From Gemmatimonadales bacterium UBA2960 (GTDB lineage Bacteria > Gemmatimonadota > Gemmatimonadetes > Longimicrobiales > Gaopeijiaceae), in NCBI GenBank assembly GCA_002348465.1, contig DEBI01000031.1, forward strand, positions 1-40,150: a stretch of 40,150 bases of DNA, read 5' to 3'. A program made the position numbers and the translations under genes. Numbering within the stretch: the first letter of the stretch is position 1; each line of letters begins with the position of its first letter. The notes below the pieces were generated by a model that saw only the letters and a program-made list of their open reading frames with translations, searched no databases and was not told the origin of the DNA. Of this stretch, positions 1 to 7,707 are shown one piece after another.

Positions 1-153
1 GAGGCTGATGACCTCTTAGCTCGAGCGCTCCAACACGAGATTGATCATCTCGACGGCATCCTTTTTGTCGACCGCGTGTCGATGCTCAAACGGCGAATGC
101 TTCTAAAGAAATGGAAGAAGATTGAGGCGGAAGCATCGGTTGATCCCAGGTGA
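1..153 (+). CDS. def: Peptide deformylase, C-terminal part (5' end outside window)
   Basis: Only the last 50 residues are present; the reading frame is open from base 1 to the TGA at 151-153. It contains HEIDHLDG, the third conserved motif of peptide deformylase (HExxH-type), in which two His bind the catalytic metal and Glu is the general base. The enzyme removes the formyl group from the N-terminal methionine of new proteins in the cytoplasm. The basic tail after the motif (LKRRMLLKKWKK) is typical of the C-terminal helix. The stop overlaps the GTG start of fmt by four bases (GTGA). Having deformylase next to formyltransferase is the classic bacterial order, which supports the call despite truncation. 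Confidence 0.95.
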   Translation, partial: EADDLLARALQHEIDHLDGILFVDRVSMLKRRMLLKKWKKIEAEASVDPR

Positions 154-1139
154 AGGTCTTGTTTTGGGGTACGCCGGACTTCAGTGTGCCTTCACTCAGA
201 GCACTTTCGGCAGAGGGCTACGAGGTTGTAGGTGTGGTGACACAACCCGATAGACCAGCAGGACGTGGACGTAGGCTGCGGCCCTCCTCGGTAAAGAAGG
301 TGGCCTTGGATCAGGATTTCCCGGTGTTCACTCCGGAATTTCCCAGTGGAGAGGCGTTCCTTGAGGAGATAGATCAATTGGGGCCGGATATCTCAGTTGT
401 CGTTGCCTACGGCCATATACTGCGGCCGGAGGTGCTTGACCTTCCGGCTAAGGGCTCCATCAACGTACATGCATCGCTACTCCCTGACCTCCGGGGCGCT
501 GCCCCGATAAATTGGGCTATAGCGCGTGGTCTCTCGGAGACGGGTGTGACCATTATGCGGATGGCAAAAGGAATGGACTCCGGCGCGATTATCAGTCAGG
601 TAGCAGAGCCGATCTTGGAGGACGAGACAACAAGTGAGTTGACGGTCCGGTTGTCGGAAATCGGAGCGGTGGCTTTAGTCGAGGCGTTAGGGTTGATCAG
701 TGAAGGGGAGACTGATGAGCAAGAACAGGACCATACCGCAGCCACATTTGCTCCCAAGGTGTCGCGCAACGTGGCTCGTATTAGTTGGACAAAGCCCGCG
801 CACGAGGTGTCAGCGCATGTTAGGGCGATGGATGCAGTCCCGGGTGCTTGGACGACATTAGCAGATGCCCCTGTGAAACTTTTTCGGCCCGCTGTATGGA
901 GTGAAGCGAGAGTCAAGGCACTCGGGAGCGAGTGTCTCGAGGATAACGTTAGGCCAACGATCCCAGGGGATAGTGATGACGGCTTGGTAATCCGAGCGAC
1001 GGTTTTAGACGGTGTGGTGGTTCGGTGTGCCCAAGGAGCAGTGGCGTTTTCTGAAGTTCAGCCGCCGGGAAGGAAACGTATGCTAGTTTCTGACTGGATT
1101 AACGGACGGGGCATCAATGAAGGTCAGCGGTTAGTGTGA
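150..1139 (+). CDS. fmt: Methionyl-tRNA formyltransferase
   Basis: Formylates the amino group of Met-tRNA(fMet) using 10-formyl-tetrahydrofolate, making the initiator tRNA for translation. Visible family motifs are the N-terminal Rossmann start (VLFWGTPDFSVPSLRAL), the tRNA-binding loop PDRPAGRGRRL near residue 33, the catalytic core INVHASLLPDLRGAAPI with the Asn and His near residues 104-106, and the Asp of MAKGMDSGAII. The C-terminal OB-like domain carries the expected P-x-PGAW pattern (AVPGAW) and a final DWxNGRG. Length (329 aa) is normal. The GTG start overlaps the def stop, and its own stop overlaps the next gene's GTG in the same way, so translation is probably coupled. Three thiamine genes separate it from rsmB, which usually follows fmt directly. 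Confidence 0.97.
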   Translation: MKVLFWGTPDFSVPSLRALSAEGYEVVGVVTQPDRPAGRGRRLRPSSVKKVALDQDFPVFTPEFPSGEAFLEEIDQLGPDISVVVAYGHILRPEVLDLPAKGSINVHASLLPDLRGAAPINWAIARGLSETGVTIMRMAKGMDSGAIISQVAEPILEDETTSELTVRLSEIGAVALVEALGLISEGETDEQEQDHTAATFAPKVSRNVARISWTKPAHEVSAHVRAMDAVPGAWTTLADAPVKLFRPAVWSEARVKALGSECLEDNVRPTIPGDSDDGLVIRATVLDGVVVRCAQGAVAFSEVQPPGRKRMLVSDWINGRGINEGQRLV

Positions 1140-1777
1140 TTTCAGTCCCGAGATTTCACGTTGTCACTGACGACCATGTTTTAAGAGATTCCGGCTTCCT
1201 TAGTAGAGCGACTGAGGTCCTTGAAGAAGGTGGCGCCGCAGTGTGTTTACACCTGCGTGGTCCGGAAACTGGTGGTCATCATTTATATGATCTTGCTTTG
1301 CATTTGAAGACTGTTGCCGAGGAGGCCGGGGCGCATCTGATTGTAAACGATCGCGTAGACGTTGCGATGGCGGTTGGACTGAACGCTATTCATCTGGGGC
1401 GTCGGTCACTGTCTGTGAGTGAGACACGGAGATTAGTCCCTCTATCATCGATTGGTGCATCGTGCCACGATGCAGTTGAGGTGTCTGCGGCTCGTGAGGC
1501 CGACGCCTCTTGGATTATACTGGGTAACATATTTGAGACGGCATCTCACCCAGAGAGACTAGGTCTAGGGCTTCACGCGTTACAAGAGGTCGTTGTTTTG
1601 GCCGATTACGTCCCAGTGATCGCCATTGGTGGCGTTACTATTGAAAGGGTTCCGGGTGTGTTAGCCTCGGGTGCATGGGGGGTCGCTGTCATGTCCGGCG
1701 TATGGGGTGCAGAGTCTCCGTCTAGGGCTTCTAGCGAGTACATTTCTATGCTTCAGGCGGACACCGGAGAGACCTGA
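1136..1777 (+). CDS. tenI: ThiE/TenI-family protein, probably thiazole tautomerase
   Basis: A 213-residue TIM-barrel protein of the thiamine phosphate synthase (ThiE)/TenI family. The TenI-like features are LGNIFETASHPERLGLGL (ThiE proteins normally show GPIFxTxTKxDA), VIAIGGV, and GVAVMSGVWGAE, which matches the TenI ending better than the ThiE one. SCHDA carries His111, at the place of the TenI active-site His. The ThiE pyrophosphate-binding R-x-K is reduced to HLRGPE, so the Lys is missing. TenI aromatises the thiazole carboxylate made by ThiG, which suits thiS-thiG directly downstream. A ThiE function cannot be excluded because the family is often misassigned. The GTG start overlaps the fmt stop (GTGA); its TGA shares one base with the thiS ATG. 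Confidence 0.7.
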   Translation: MISVPRFHVVTDDHVLRDSGFLSRATEVLEEGGAAVCLHLRGPETGGHHLYDLALHLKTVAEEAGAHLIVNDRVDVAMAVGLNAIHLGRRSLSVSETRRLVPLSSIGASCHDAVEVSAAREADASWIILGNIFETASHPERLGLGLHALQEVVVLADYVPVIAIGGVTIERVPGVLASGAWGVAVMSGVWGAESPSRASSEYISMLQADTGET

Positions 1778-1995
1778 TGACACCAGAGACGAGCATCGAC
1801 ATTCAGCTCAACGGAAAGCGCCAGTCTTTCGGGGCGGGGCACACGGTGACGACCCTGCTTGAAGCTCTCGAGCTTCACCCGGGCATGGTGGTTGTGGAGT
1901 TGAACAGAGAAATTCTCGATCGAGAGAACTATGATGCGATTAAGGTGGTTCAAGACGACATGATCGAGCTCGTCCACTTTGTGGGTGGGGGTTGA
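1777..1995 (+). CDS. thiS: Sulfur carrier protein ThiS
   Basis: A 72-residue ubiquitin-like protein. The beta-grasp pattern is visible (IDIQLNGKRQSF, then VTTLLEALEL, then VVVELNREIL) and the chain ends in VHFVGGG, supplying the C-terminal Gly-Gly that is adenylated and converted to thiocarboxylate. In the thiazole pathway ThiS-COSH hands sulfur to the ThiG imine. Length is typical (about 65-75 aa). It sits between the TenI-like gene and thiG with almost no spacing. The adenylating enzyme ThiF and the dehydroglycine-forming ThiO or ThiH are not in the window. Confidence 0.95.
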   Translation: MTPETSIDIQLNGKRQSFGAGHTVTTLLEALELHPGMVVVELNREILDRENYDAIKVVQDDMIELVHFVGGG

Positions 1996-1996
1996 A

Positions 1997-2809
1997 ATGA
2001 CAAATACCGACACATCAATGGATGATGCCCGAGCCCTAGATGGCCCATTCTATATTGGTGGAACGAAGTTTTTGTCCCGCTTGATCGTGGGGACGGGAAA
2101 GTATGAGTCGAACCAGATCATGGTGGACGCCATCCGAGCATCTGGAGCAGAGATGGTGACGGTCGCGGTGAGGCGGGTAGACCTAGACCGCAGCAAAGAC
2201 GAGGCTATCCTGCATCATCTAGATCCACACGAGTTCTTTCTGCTTGCGAATACCGCGGGCTGTTATACGGCCGACGACGCTGTGCGATATGCCCGGTTAG
2301 CTCGAGCGGCTGGTTTCAATGAGTTCGTGAAGCTGGAGGTGATCGGTGACGAACGTACTCTTCTGCCCGATGTTCAGGCGACACTCGAAGCTGCAAAGAC
2401 TCTTGCAGACGAAGGCTTCAAGGTCATGGCGTATACGAACGACGATCTGATCACCGCCCTAAGGCTCGAAGACGTCGGATGCGTTGCGGTCATGCCGCTC
2501 GCAAGCCCGATAGGTAGTGGGCTTGGTGTCGTGAATCCTTATTTCATCCGAGAGATCAAGTCTCGCCTAAAGGTGCCTGTCATAGTAGACGCAGGTGTGG
2601 GAACAGCGTCGGACGCGTGCGTGACCATGGAGCAGGGTGTAGACGGTGTGCTCATGAACACTGCGCTAGCGTCGGCGGACGACCCGGTTCGGATGTCCCA
2701 CGCGATGAAGCACGCAGTCGTTGCTGGCCGGCTAGCGTACTTAGCGGGTCGCATGCCGTCGAGCGAGATTGCGGTTCCGTCATCTCCGATTGAGGGCATG
2801 CTCGACTGA
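1997..2809 (+). CDS. thiG: Thiazole synthase ThiG
   Basis: Forms the thiazole ring of thiamine from deoxyxylulose 5-phosphate, dehydroglycine and ThiS thiocarboxylate. Family signatures include FLSRLIVGTGKYESNQIM near the N-terminus, MVTVAVRRVDL, NEFVKLEVIGDE with the Schiff-base Lys, VMPLASPIGSGLGVVNPY, VIVDAGVGTASDA and VLMNTALASADDP. I chose ATG 1997, one base after the thiS stop and preceded by a G-rich run (GTGGGTGGGGG). An upstream in-frame GTG at 1979 would lie inside thiS and add six residues (to 276 aa). The resulting 270-residue length is normal. The stop overlaps a likely CTG start of rsmB. Confidence 0.96.
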   Translation: MTNTDTSMDDARALDGPFYIGGTKFLSRLIVGTGKYESNQIMVDAIRASGAEMVTVAVRRVDLDRSKDEAILHHLDPHEFFLLANTAGCYTADDAVRYARLARAAGFNEFVKLEVIGDERTLLPDVQATLEAAKTLADEGFKVMAYTNDDLITALRLEDVGCVAVMPLASPIGSGLGVVNPYFIREIKSRLKVPVIVDAGVGTASDACVTMEQGVDGVLMNTALASADDPVRMSHAMKHAVVAGRLAYLAGRMPSSEIAVPSSPIEGMLD

Positions 2810-4116
2810 CCGGGGTCACGCCCGGCCGGGCGGCTGCGTACGCAATCCGGGTCGAGGCCGAACGAGGCAGGCGTCTCCACAGGGCTTTCTCGGACAGAGT
2901 CGATTCGTTGGAGCCGCGAGAGCGTGGATTTGCTCATGAGCTAGCATGGGGAACGACGCGCCTCAGAGGACGACTTGATGGGCTGCTTGACGCACATGTC
3001 TCTCGGTCACTCAGCGAGCTCGACGGACCAGTTCTGGAGCTCCTCCGTCTCGGAACCTATCAGATTCACTACATGGATTCGGTACCTGCGTATGCTGCTG
3101 TGTCAGCCACAGTAGACCAAGTACGGGTAGAGGCGGGAGCACGACCGACTGGCTTTGTGAACGCAGTCCTCCGCAGGGTTGCAGCCGATACTGCGGTACC
3201 ACCAGAAGACATGAATTCACTCTTGGGATTAACGACTTGGGGTTCCCATCCCGAGTGGCTCGTTCAGCGATGGCTCTCACGCTACGACGTGATTGATGTT
3301 CGGAGGCTTGTAGAGCATGATAATAGCCAGCCCCCGACGTCTATTCTCCCCATAGGGATGACCAGCAAGGAGGCTTTAGCACGCTTAGCGGAAGAGGGGG
3401 TTGAGGCCTCGCTTGCGGCGGAGTGGAGTCCATGTCTCCGCTTGGCCGATACTAGTTCGGTAGCTTCGGCGTTACGTGCTCTCCCGATTTCTATTGTCCA
3501 AGATCCAGCGTCAAATCTTGTAGCGCGTTACGCGGATGTTTCGTCAGGCACGATTGTTGCTGATCTTTGTGCGGCCCCGGGTGGCAAGGCGCTTGCGCTG
3601 TCGGATCGAGCCGCTCGGGTTATTGCACTTGATCGGTCGGAATCACGTATGCGAATGGTCAAAGACAACGCGAACCGCACTGAGCGACCATTGGAGTTGG
3701 TCATCGCTGATGCGAATAGCTTGCCACTAGTAGCGGCAGATGTGGTAATGGTTGATGCCCCGTGCACCGGCACAGCCACTCTAGCTAGACATCCGGACTC
3801 CCGCTGGAGGTTAAAAGAGGAGGGCATTGCTGAAATGGCGGCGCTCCAAGGTCGTATGCTGGACGCAGCAGCCGATGTAGTCCGCCCGGGAGGTATGCTT
3901 GTCTACTCGACTTGCACTTTAGAGCCAGAGGAGAACGAGCGGTGTGTAAGTGACTTCCTCGCTCGGCACTCCGAATACGTGCTTGAGCCAAGTGAAGCGT
4001 TCACACATGAAGATCCTGGAGGAGCGTTTGTTGATTCGGAGGGGTTTTTACGTGTCGAGCCATGGCGTTCTGGGTATGATGGTTCTTTTGCGGCACGCCT
4101 GAGGAAGGCTCTATGA
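2806..4116 (+). CDS. rsmB: 16S rRNA (cytosine-967-C5)-methyltransferase RsmB, probable CTG start
   Basis: Methylates C967 of 16S rRNA using S-adenosylmethionine. The N-terminal NusB-like domain is followed by the methyltransferase core: DLCAAPGGKALAL (SAM site), VDAPCTGTATLARHP with Cys320, and VYSTCTLEPEEN with Cys370. The two Cys are the pair used by RNA m5C methyltransferases. The first conventional start is TTG 2908, but that would cut into the NusB-like domain. The 34 codons before it read as family sequence (TPGRAAAYAIRVEAERG, then PRERGFAHEL), and the frame is open back to 2794 with no ATG, GTG or TTG. CTG 2806 overlaps the thiG stop as CTGA and has GAGGG at 2792-2796, nine bases upstream. 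With it the protein is 436 aa, a normal RsmB length. Function is very sure, the exact start less so. Confidence 0.93.
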   Translation: MTGVTPGRAAAYAIRVEAERGRRLHRAFSDRVDSLEPRERGFAHELAWGTTRLRGRLDGLLDAHVSRSLSELDGPVLELLRLGTYQIHYMDSVPAYAAVSATVDQVRVEAGARPTGFVNAVLRRVAADTAVPPEDMNSLLGLTTWGSHPEWLVQRWLSRYDVIDVRRLVEHDNSQPPTSILPIGMTSKEALARLAEEGVEASLAAEWSPCLRLADTSSVASALRALPISIVQDPASNLVARYADVSSGTIVADLCAAPGGKALALSDRAARVIALDRSESRMRMVKDNANRTERPLELVIADANSLPLVAADVVMVDAPCTGTATLARHPDSRWRLKEEGIAEMAALQGRMLDAAADVVRPGGMLVYSTCTLEPEENERCVSDFLARHSEYVLEPSEAFTHEDPGGAFVDSEGFLRVEPWRSGYDGSFAARLRKAL

Positions 4117-5006
4117 AGCTAGGAGACTCACTGGGACGGAACCGAAAGCGCAGAAAACGCAAAACGGGTGGGTTTTCGGGTCTGGATCAATCACAGCGTG
4201 TCCAAGACAGTTCCTCGTCGGATAGGAACGGGACTGGAGGCAGAGTTAAAGGAGGAGTCGGCTTAGCAGCGCTCAGTGGCCGAATACTTTTTGGAGGCTT
4301 CGTCGTTTTGGTTGTCGGGGGGTGGTGTGCGGGTTATGGCTTGGCTACTAGGGTCTTCTTTCCTGCGCCACTACCAACGGGTGACCTCTATGAAGTTCCT
4401 GACGTGCGAGGTCTCGGCCTTGCCAGTGCTGAGGAGCGCTTGGCTGGGGCAGGCCTTGAACTTGGACAAACTGACTCGATCACGCACCCGACCGTCGCTA
4501 CAGGGGTTTTGCTAGGCCAGTCCCCTTTGCCCGGGCAGTTAAGTCGCCCGGATGAGCCGGTCTACGTTACAATGAGCATAGGTCCGCAGATGAGGTCAGT
4601 CCCGGATGTCTTACATCTTGATCAGGCCAGCGCGCGCCTTGTGCTTGAGACAGGCGGCTTTGTAGTAGAAGTGGACTTTGTCGAAGCCGAAGAGGTTCGC
4701 GGGCAGGTAGTAGGGCTTTCTCCTTCGCCGGACAGCATGGTGGCGCTTCCGGCTGAGGTCACGATAGTAGTGAGCACCGGACCGCCCTTGGTGTTCATGC
4801 CCGCGGTCTTAGGTCTTAAGCAGGCGGAGGCAGAGATTTTATTGGATTCGATGGGACTCGACGTGGTAGAAGTCGAAGAGGTATTTCGTTTTGGTAGAGA
4901 TCAGGGCGTTGTGGTTGAGCAGGAGCCGGCCGCGGCCAGTGAACTTGAGCGTGGTAGTGGGGTCCGACTGAAAGTGGGTCGACGCGCGGGGCAGATTGAA
5001 AGATGA
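4113..5006 (+). CDS. Membrane-anchored PASTA-domain protein
   Basis: 297 residues with a strongly basic cytoplasmic head (RKRRKRK near residue 10), one transmembrane segment near residues 52-75 (ILFGGFVVLVVGGWCAGYG), then three consecutive PASTA repeats at roughly 90-160, 161-227 and 228-292. Each opens with a VPDV or MPAV-like strand and ends in VTMSIGP, VVSTGP or LKVGR. PASTA domains bind peptidoglycan stems in Ser/Thr kinases and penicillin-binding proteins. No kinase or transpeptidase domain is attached, so this is a stand-alone binding or sensor-like protein facing the periplasm. ATGA overlap with rsmB suggests coupled translation. Specific role unknown. Confidence 0.88.
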   Translation: MKLGDSLGRNRKRRKRKTGGFSGLDQSQRVQDSSSSDRNGTGGRVKGGVGLAALSGRILFGGFVVLVVGGWCAGYGLATRVFFPAPLPTGDLYEVPDVRGLGLASAEERLAGAGLELGQTDSITHPTVATGVLLGQSPLPGQLSRPDEPVYVTMSIGPQMRSVPDVLHLDQASARLVLETGGFVVEVDFVEAEEVRGQVVGLSPSPDSMVALPAEVTIVVSTGPPLVFMPAVLGLKQAEAEILLDSMGLDVVEVEEVFRFGRDQGVVVEQEPAAASELERGSGVRLKVGRRAGQIER

Positions 5007-5058
5007 ACGGTTACGTCATTAGAACACGGCAGACGACTCAACCCATAAAACACTAAAG

Positions 5059-5622
5059 ATGAAGCGTTCCTTGGTCAGATCACCCTATTTTTGGGCTATC
5101 TCAGCCTTCGTTGCGACAGTTCTGGCCGCGTGGGTGGGTCGCGAGAACTATCGGCCTGTGATCACGGGTAGCGAGGCCCCGGAGTTCACGATGCTTGCCA
5201 TGGATGGCTCGGAGGTCAGCCTTTCAGATTTTCTGGGAAAGGATGTCTTGCTAGTCAATGTGTGGGCTACCTGGTGCGGACCCTGTCTTACCGAGATGCC
5301 CTCGATGCAGCGCCTGTATGACCGCTTCACCGGTGAGGATTTTGAGATCCTAGCAGTGAGTATCGATGCGCCGGTAGGACAATTCGATCTTTTTGGTCGT
5401 GAGGGAGGGGACTTAGCCGCATTCGCCGAGCAGTTGGGGCTTACGTTTCCAATCTTGCAGAATCCGAGTGGCGACATTCAACAGATCTATCAGACAACGG
5501 GGGTTCCGGAGAGTTTCGTGATAGGTAGGGACGGGGTCATCTACAAGAAGGTCGCTGGAGAAACCGATTGGGCTGCGCCTGAGAATGTGGAGCTTATTCG
5601 CAGGCTCCTGGTCTCAGACTGA
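5059..5622 (+). CDS. Membrane-anchored TlpA/ResA-like thiol-disulfide oxidoreductase
   Basis: 187 residues. The N-terminus is a single signal anchor (MKRSLVRS then a hydrophobic stretch to about residue 26), followed by a thioredoxin-fold AhpC/TSA-Redoxin domain: GSEAPEFTMLAMDGSEVSLSD, then VNVWATWCGPC with the redox cysteines at residues 73 and 76, and the cis-Pro strand GVPESFVI. Such proteins act outside the cytoplasmic membrane, reducing thiols for cytochrome c maturation or repairing disulfides. No cytochrome maturation gene is adjacent, so the partner is unknown. It follows the PASTA gene after 52 bases and is nine bases before the YbbR gene. Confidence 0.9.
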   Translation: MKRSLVRSPYFWAISAFVATVLAAWVGRENYRPVITGSEAPEFTMLAMDGSEVSLSDFLGKDVLLVNVWATWCGPCLTEMPSMQRLYDRFTGEDFEILAVSIDAPVGQFDLFGREGGDLAAFAEQLGLTFPILQNPSGDIQQIYQTTGVPESFVIGRDGVIYKKVAGETDWAAPENVELIRRLLVSD

Positions 5623-5631
5623 GGCGACACT

Positions 5632-6609
5632 TTGGTTACTTCGAAACAGGCGCTGGTTCACAATGGATTGTTGAAGCTGTCCGCCCTAGCGCTCTCCATA
5701 TTCCTATGGGCGTTAGTCCAGACGGAGCCGTCGAATAGAGAGACGTTCACTGCTGTACCCGTTTCGGTTCATGTGGCCGATACAGCATGGACTACTTCTG
5801 CGGTCCCCAGTCCGTCCGAAATAGACGTTCGTCTCGGTGGTACGGCACGGGATATTATCCGCCTCGCTCGCGAGGGAATGAGCGTTAGCGTTCCTGTAGG
5901 GTCGGTTGGATCGCGTGATACGGTCATCTCGCTTCGCAGGGAATGGGTAGATCTGGGTGAGTCGACCGGCCTAATTGTGGAATCGATGGTGCCCTCTGAG
6001 ATCCGCGTTTCACTTGAGCAGGCGCAGACCCGACTGATTCCGGTTGCAACTCGATTCGAGGGTCGTGTCCATGATCAGTTGGCTCTCTCTGCTCCGATTG
6101 AGGTCAGCCCGAGGGTTATGCGTGTCCGGGGTCCGCGAAGCTTGGTCATGAGCCTCGACTCATTGAGACTCATGGCCCTCAACTGGTCTGATGTAGCTAG
6201 GTCGGGATCTTTTACTGTTGCTGTAGACACGATAGGACTTCTCGGTAGTTCAGTAGTGCCGATGACGGCGAACTTGGGTGTGCGTTTAGAAGATCGGGTA
6301 GAGCGTGTCTTGGATGGCATTTCGGTTCAGGCCATAGCTAATCCAGGTGAACCTGAGCTGATCGTTAATCCTTCTATCATTCAGGTGCGGTTGGCAGGGG
6401 CACGTACTCTAGTGACCTCACTCGTTCCAGAGCGCCTTCTCGCGTGGGTTCCGACCGAGTATCTGCAGGGATTGGCACCGGGCGAGGAGAGAGTTGTATC
6501 GGTCCGTATCGAAGGCCTACCGAGTCTCGTCACGGTGGTTCCGGGTAACGAACGAATTACTGTACGCAGGGTGATGGATCGAGCCGAACTCACCGGGGGT
6601 TCTCAGTGA
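5632..6609 (+). CDS. YbbR-like domain protein
   Basis: 325 residues, TTG start nine bases after the previous stop with GAGG at 5621-5624 as ribosome site. The first 35 residues carry the YbbR hallmark, a membrane segment after an N-(x)-LLKLSAL motif with a LWALVQTEP exit (NGLLKLSALALSIFLWALV). Extracytoplasmic beta-rich repeats follow, for example VPVSVHV, IDVRLGG, VRVSLEQ, VRVRGPRS and IQVRLAG. YbbR proteins commonly sit beside CdaA and modulate the c-di-AMP cyclase, but no cyclase or glmM is present here. It overlaps tsaD by GTGA, so it may simply be part of this envelope/housekeeping operon. Confidence 0.8.
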   Translation: MVTSKQALVHNGLLKLSALALSIFLWALVQTEPSNRETFTAVPVSVHVADTAWTTSAVPSPSEIDVRLGGTARDIIRLAREGMSVSVPVGSVGSRDTVISLRREWVDLGESTGLIVESMVPSEIRVSLEQAQTRLIPVATRFEGRVHDQLALSAPIEVSPRVMRVRGPRSLVMSLDSLRLMALNWSDVARSGSFTVAVDTIGLLGSSVVPMTANLGVRLEDRVERVLDGISVQAIANPGEPELIVNPSIIQVRLAGARTLVTSLVPERLLAWVPTEYLQGLAPGEERVVSVRIEGLPSLVTVVPGNERITVRRVMDRAELTGGSQ

Positions 6610-7700
6610 GCCTCGTTAGTAGACCTCTTGTGCTCGGCCTCGAGACTTCCTGCGATGAGACGGCGGCGGCGATACTCGACGGTGATAACCGGATTCTCGG
6701 ACATGTGATTCTCTCGCAGGACGTTCATGAAGTATACGGCGGTGTTGTTCCCGAGCTGGCTGCGAGAGCTCACCTGCAGAAAGTAGATAGCGTGGTCAAC
6801 GAGGCCCTAGAAAGAGCCGGGGTTGAGCTTGAAGACGTCGATGTGTTCGGTGTCACGACTGGCCCTGGCCTGATTGGTGCACTTTTGGTGGGAGTATGCT
6901 GGACGAAGGCGGTAGCATGGGCTCTCGATCGACCGTGGGTCGCTGTCCATCATATGGAGGGACACCTTTTTGGCCCCGTGCTTGAGGACCCACAGGCTGA
7001 GCCCCCTTTTATCGCTCTTTTGGTCTCGGGTGGACATACGCTGTTGTTGTACGTGACGGCCTGGGGCGAATACGAGCTTCTAGGAAAAACCAGGGATGAC
7101 GCGGCAGGTGAGGCTTTTGACAAGGTTGCCAAGCTTCTTGGTCTTCCGTATCCCGGTGGCCCTGCGGTCCAGCGGATTGCAGAGGACGGTGACCCGGGTA
7201 GGCACCGTCTGCCAAGGCCGATGTTGCGTCGGAACCAGACTGTCGAAGATCCGGCCTTCTACGACTTTTCTTTCAGTGGCTTAAAAACTGCGGTCATCGA
7301 TTTGACGACGAAGTTGGGCGATTCCCTGTCAGATCAGGCCCCACACGTGGCAGCGGCCTTCCAAGATGCAGCTGTTGACGTACTGGTTTCCAAGACACTT
7401 AGGGCCATGCGTGAAACAGGATGCGGGCGTGTAATCCTTGGGGGAGGTGTCAGTGCGAACGTACATCTGCGCCAAGAGATGGGAAGAAGGATCAAGGAAC
7501 TCGATGCAGAGACGGGACCCCGGTCTTTGCATTGTGCTTCTTTGCGGCTCTCTCTCGACAACGGGGCGATGATTGCTAGAGCTGCGCGATTCCGTTTCGA
7601 GAAGGGAGAGCGCGCGCCCTTGGATCAGAATGCATGGGCGTCTCTAGATTTCCCCGGTCTTCGGGACGGCTCCCGCCCAATAACCCTCCCCAAAACTTAG
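6606..7700 (+). CDS. tsaD: tRNA N6-adenosine threonylcarbamoyltransferase TsaD
   Basis: Transfers the threonylcarbamoyl group to A37 of ANN-decoding tRNAs, together with TsaB and TsaE, in the cytoplasm. The ASKHA fold is clear: GLETSCDETAAAIL at the N-terminus, GGVVPELAARAHLQ, the metal site H116-MEG-H120, the phosphate loop LLVSGGHTLLL, the FSFSGLKTAV block, and VILGGGVSANVHLR. Length 364 is slightly above the usual 335-345. The middle of the HxxxH motif has Met where Leu is common, which should not matter. GTG start overlaps the YbbR stop (GTGA). Confidence 0.97.
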   Translation: MSLVSRPLVLGLETSCDETAAAILDGDNRILGHVILSQDVHEVYGGVVPELAARAHLQKVDSVVNEALERAGVELEDVDVFGVTTGPGLIGALLVGVCWTKAVAWALDRPWVAVHHMEGHLFGPVLEDPQAEPPFIALLVSGGHTLLLYVTAWGEYELLGKTRDDAAGEAFDKVAKLLGLPYPGGPAVQRIAEDGDPGRHRLPRPMLRRNQTVEDPAFYDFSFSGLKTAVIDLTTKLGDSLSDQAPHVAAAFQDAAVDVLVSKTLRAMRETGCGRVILGGGVSANVHLRQEMGRRIKELDAETGPRSLHCASLRLSLDNGAMIARAARFRFEKGERAPLDQNAWASLDFPGLRDGSRPITLPKT

Positions 7701-7707
7701 ACGGCAT

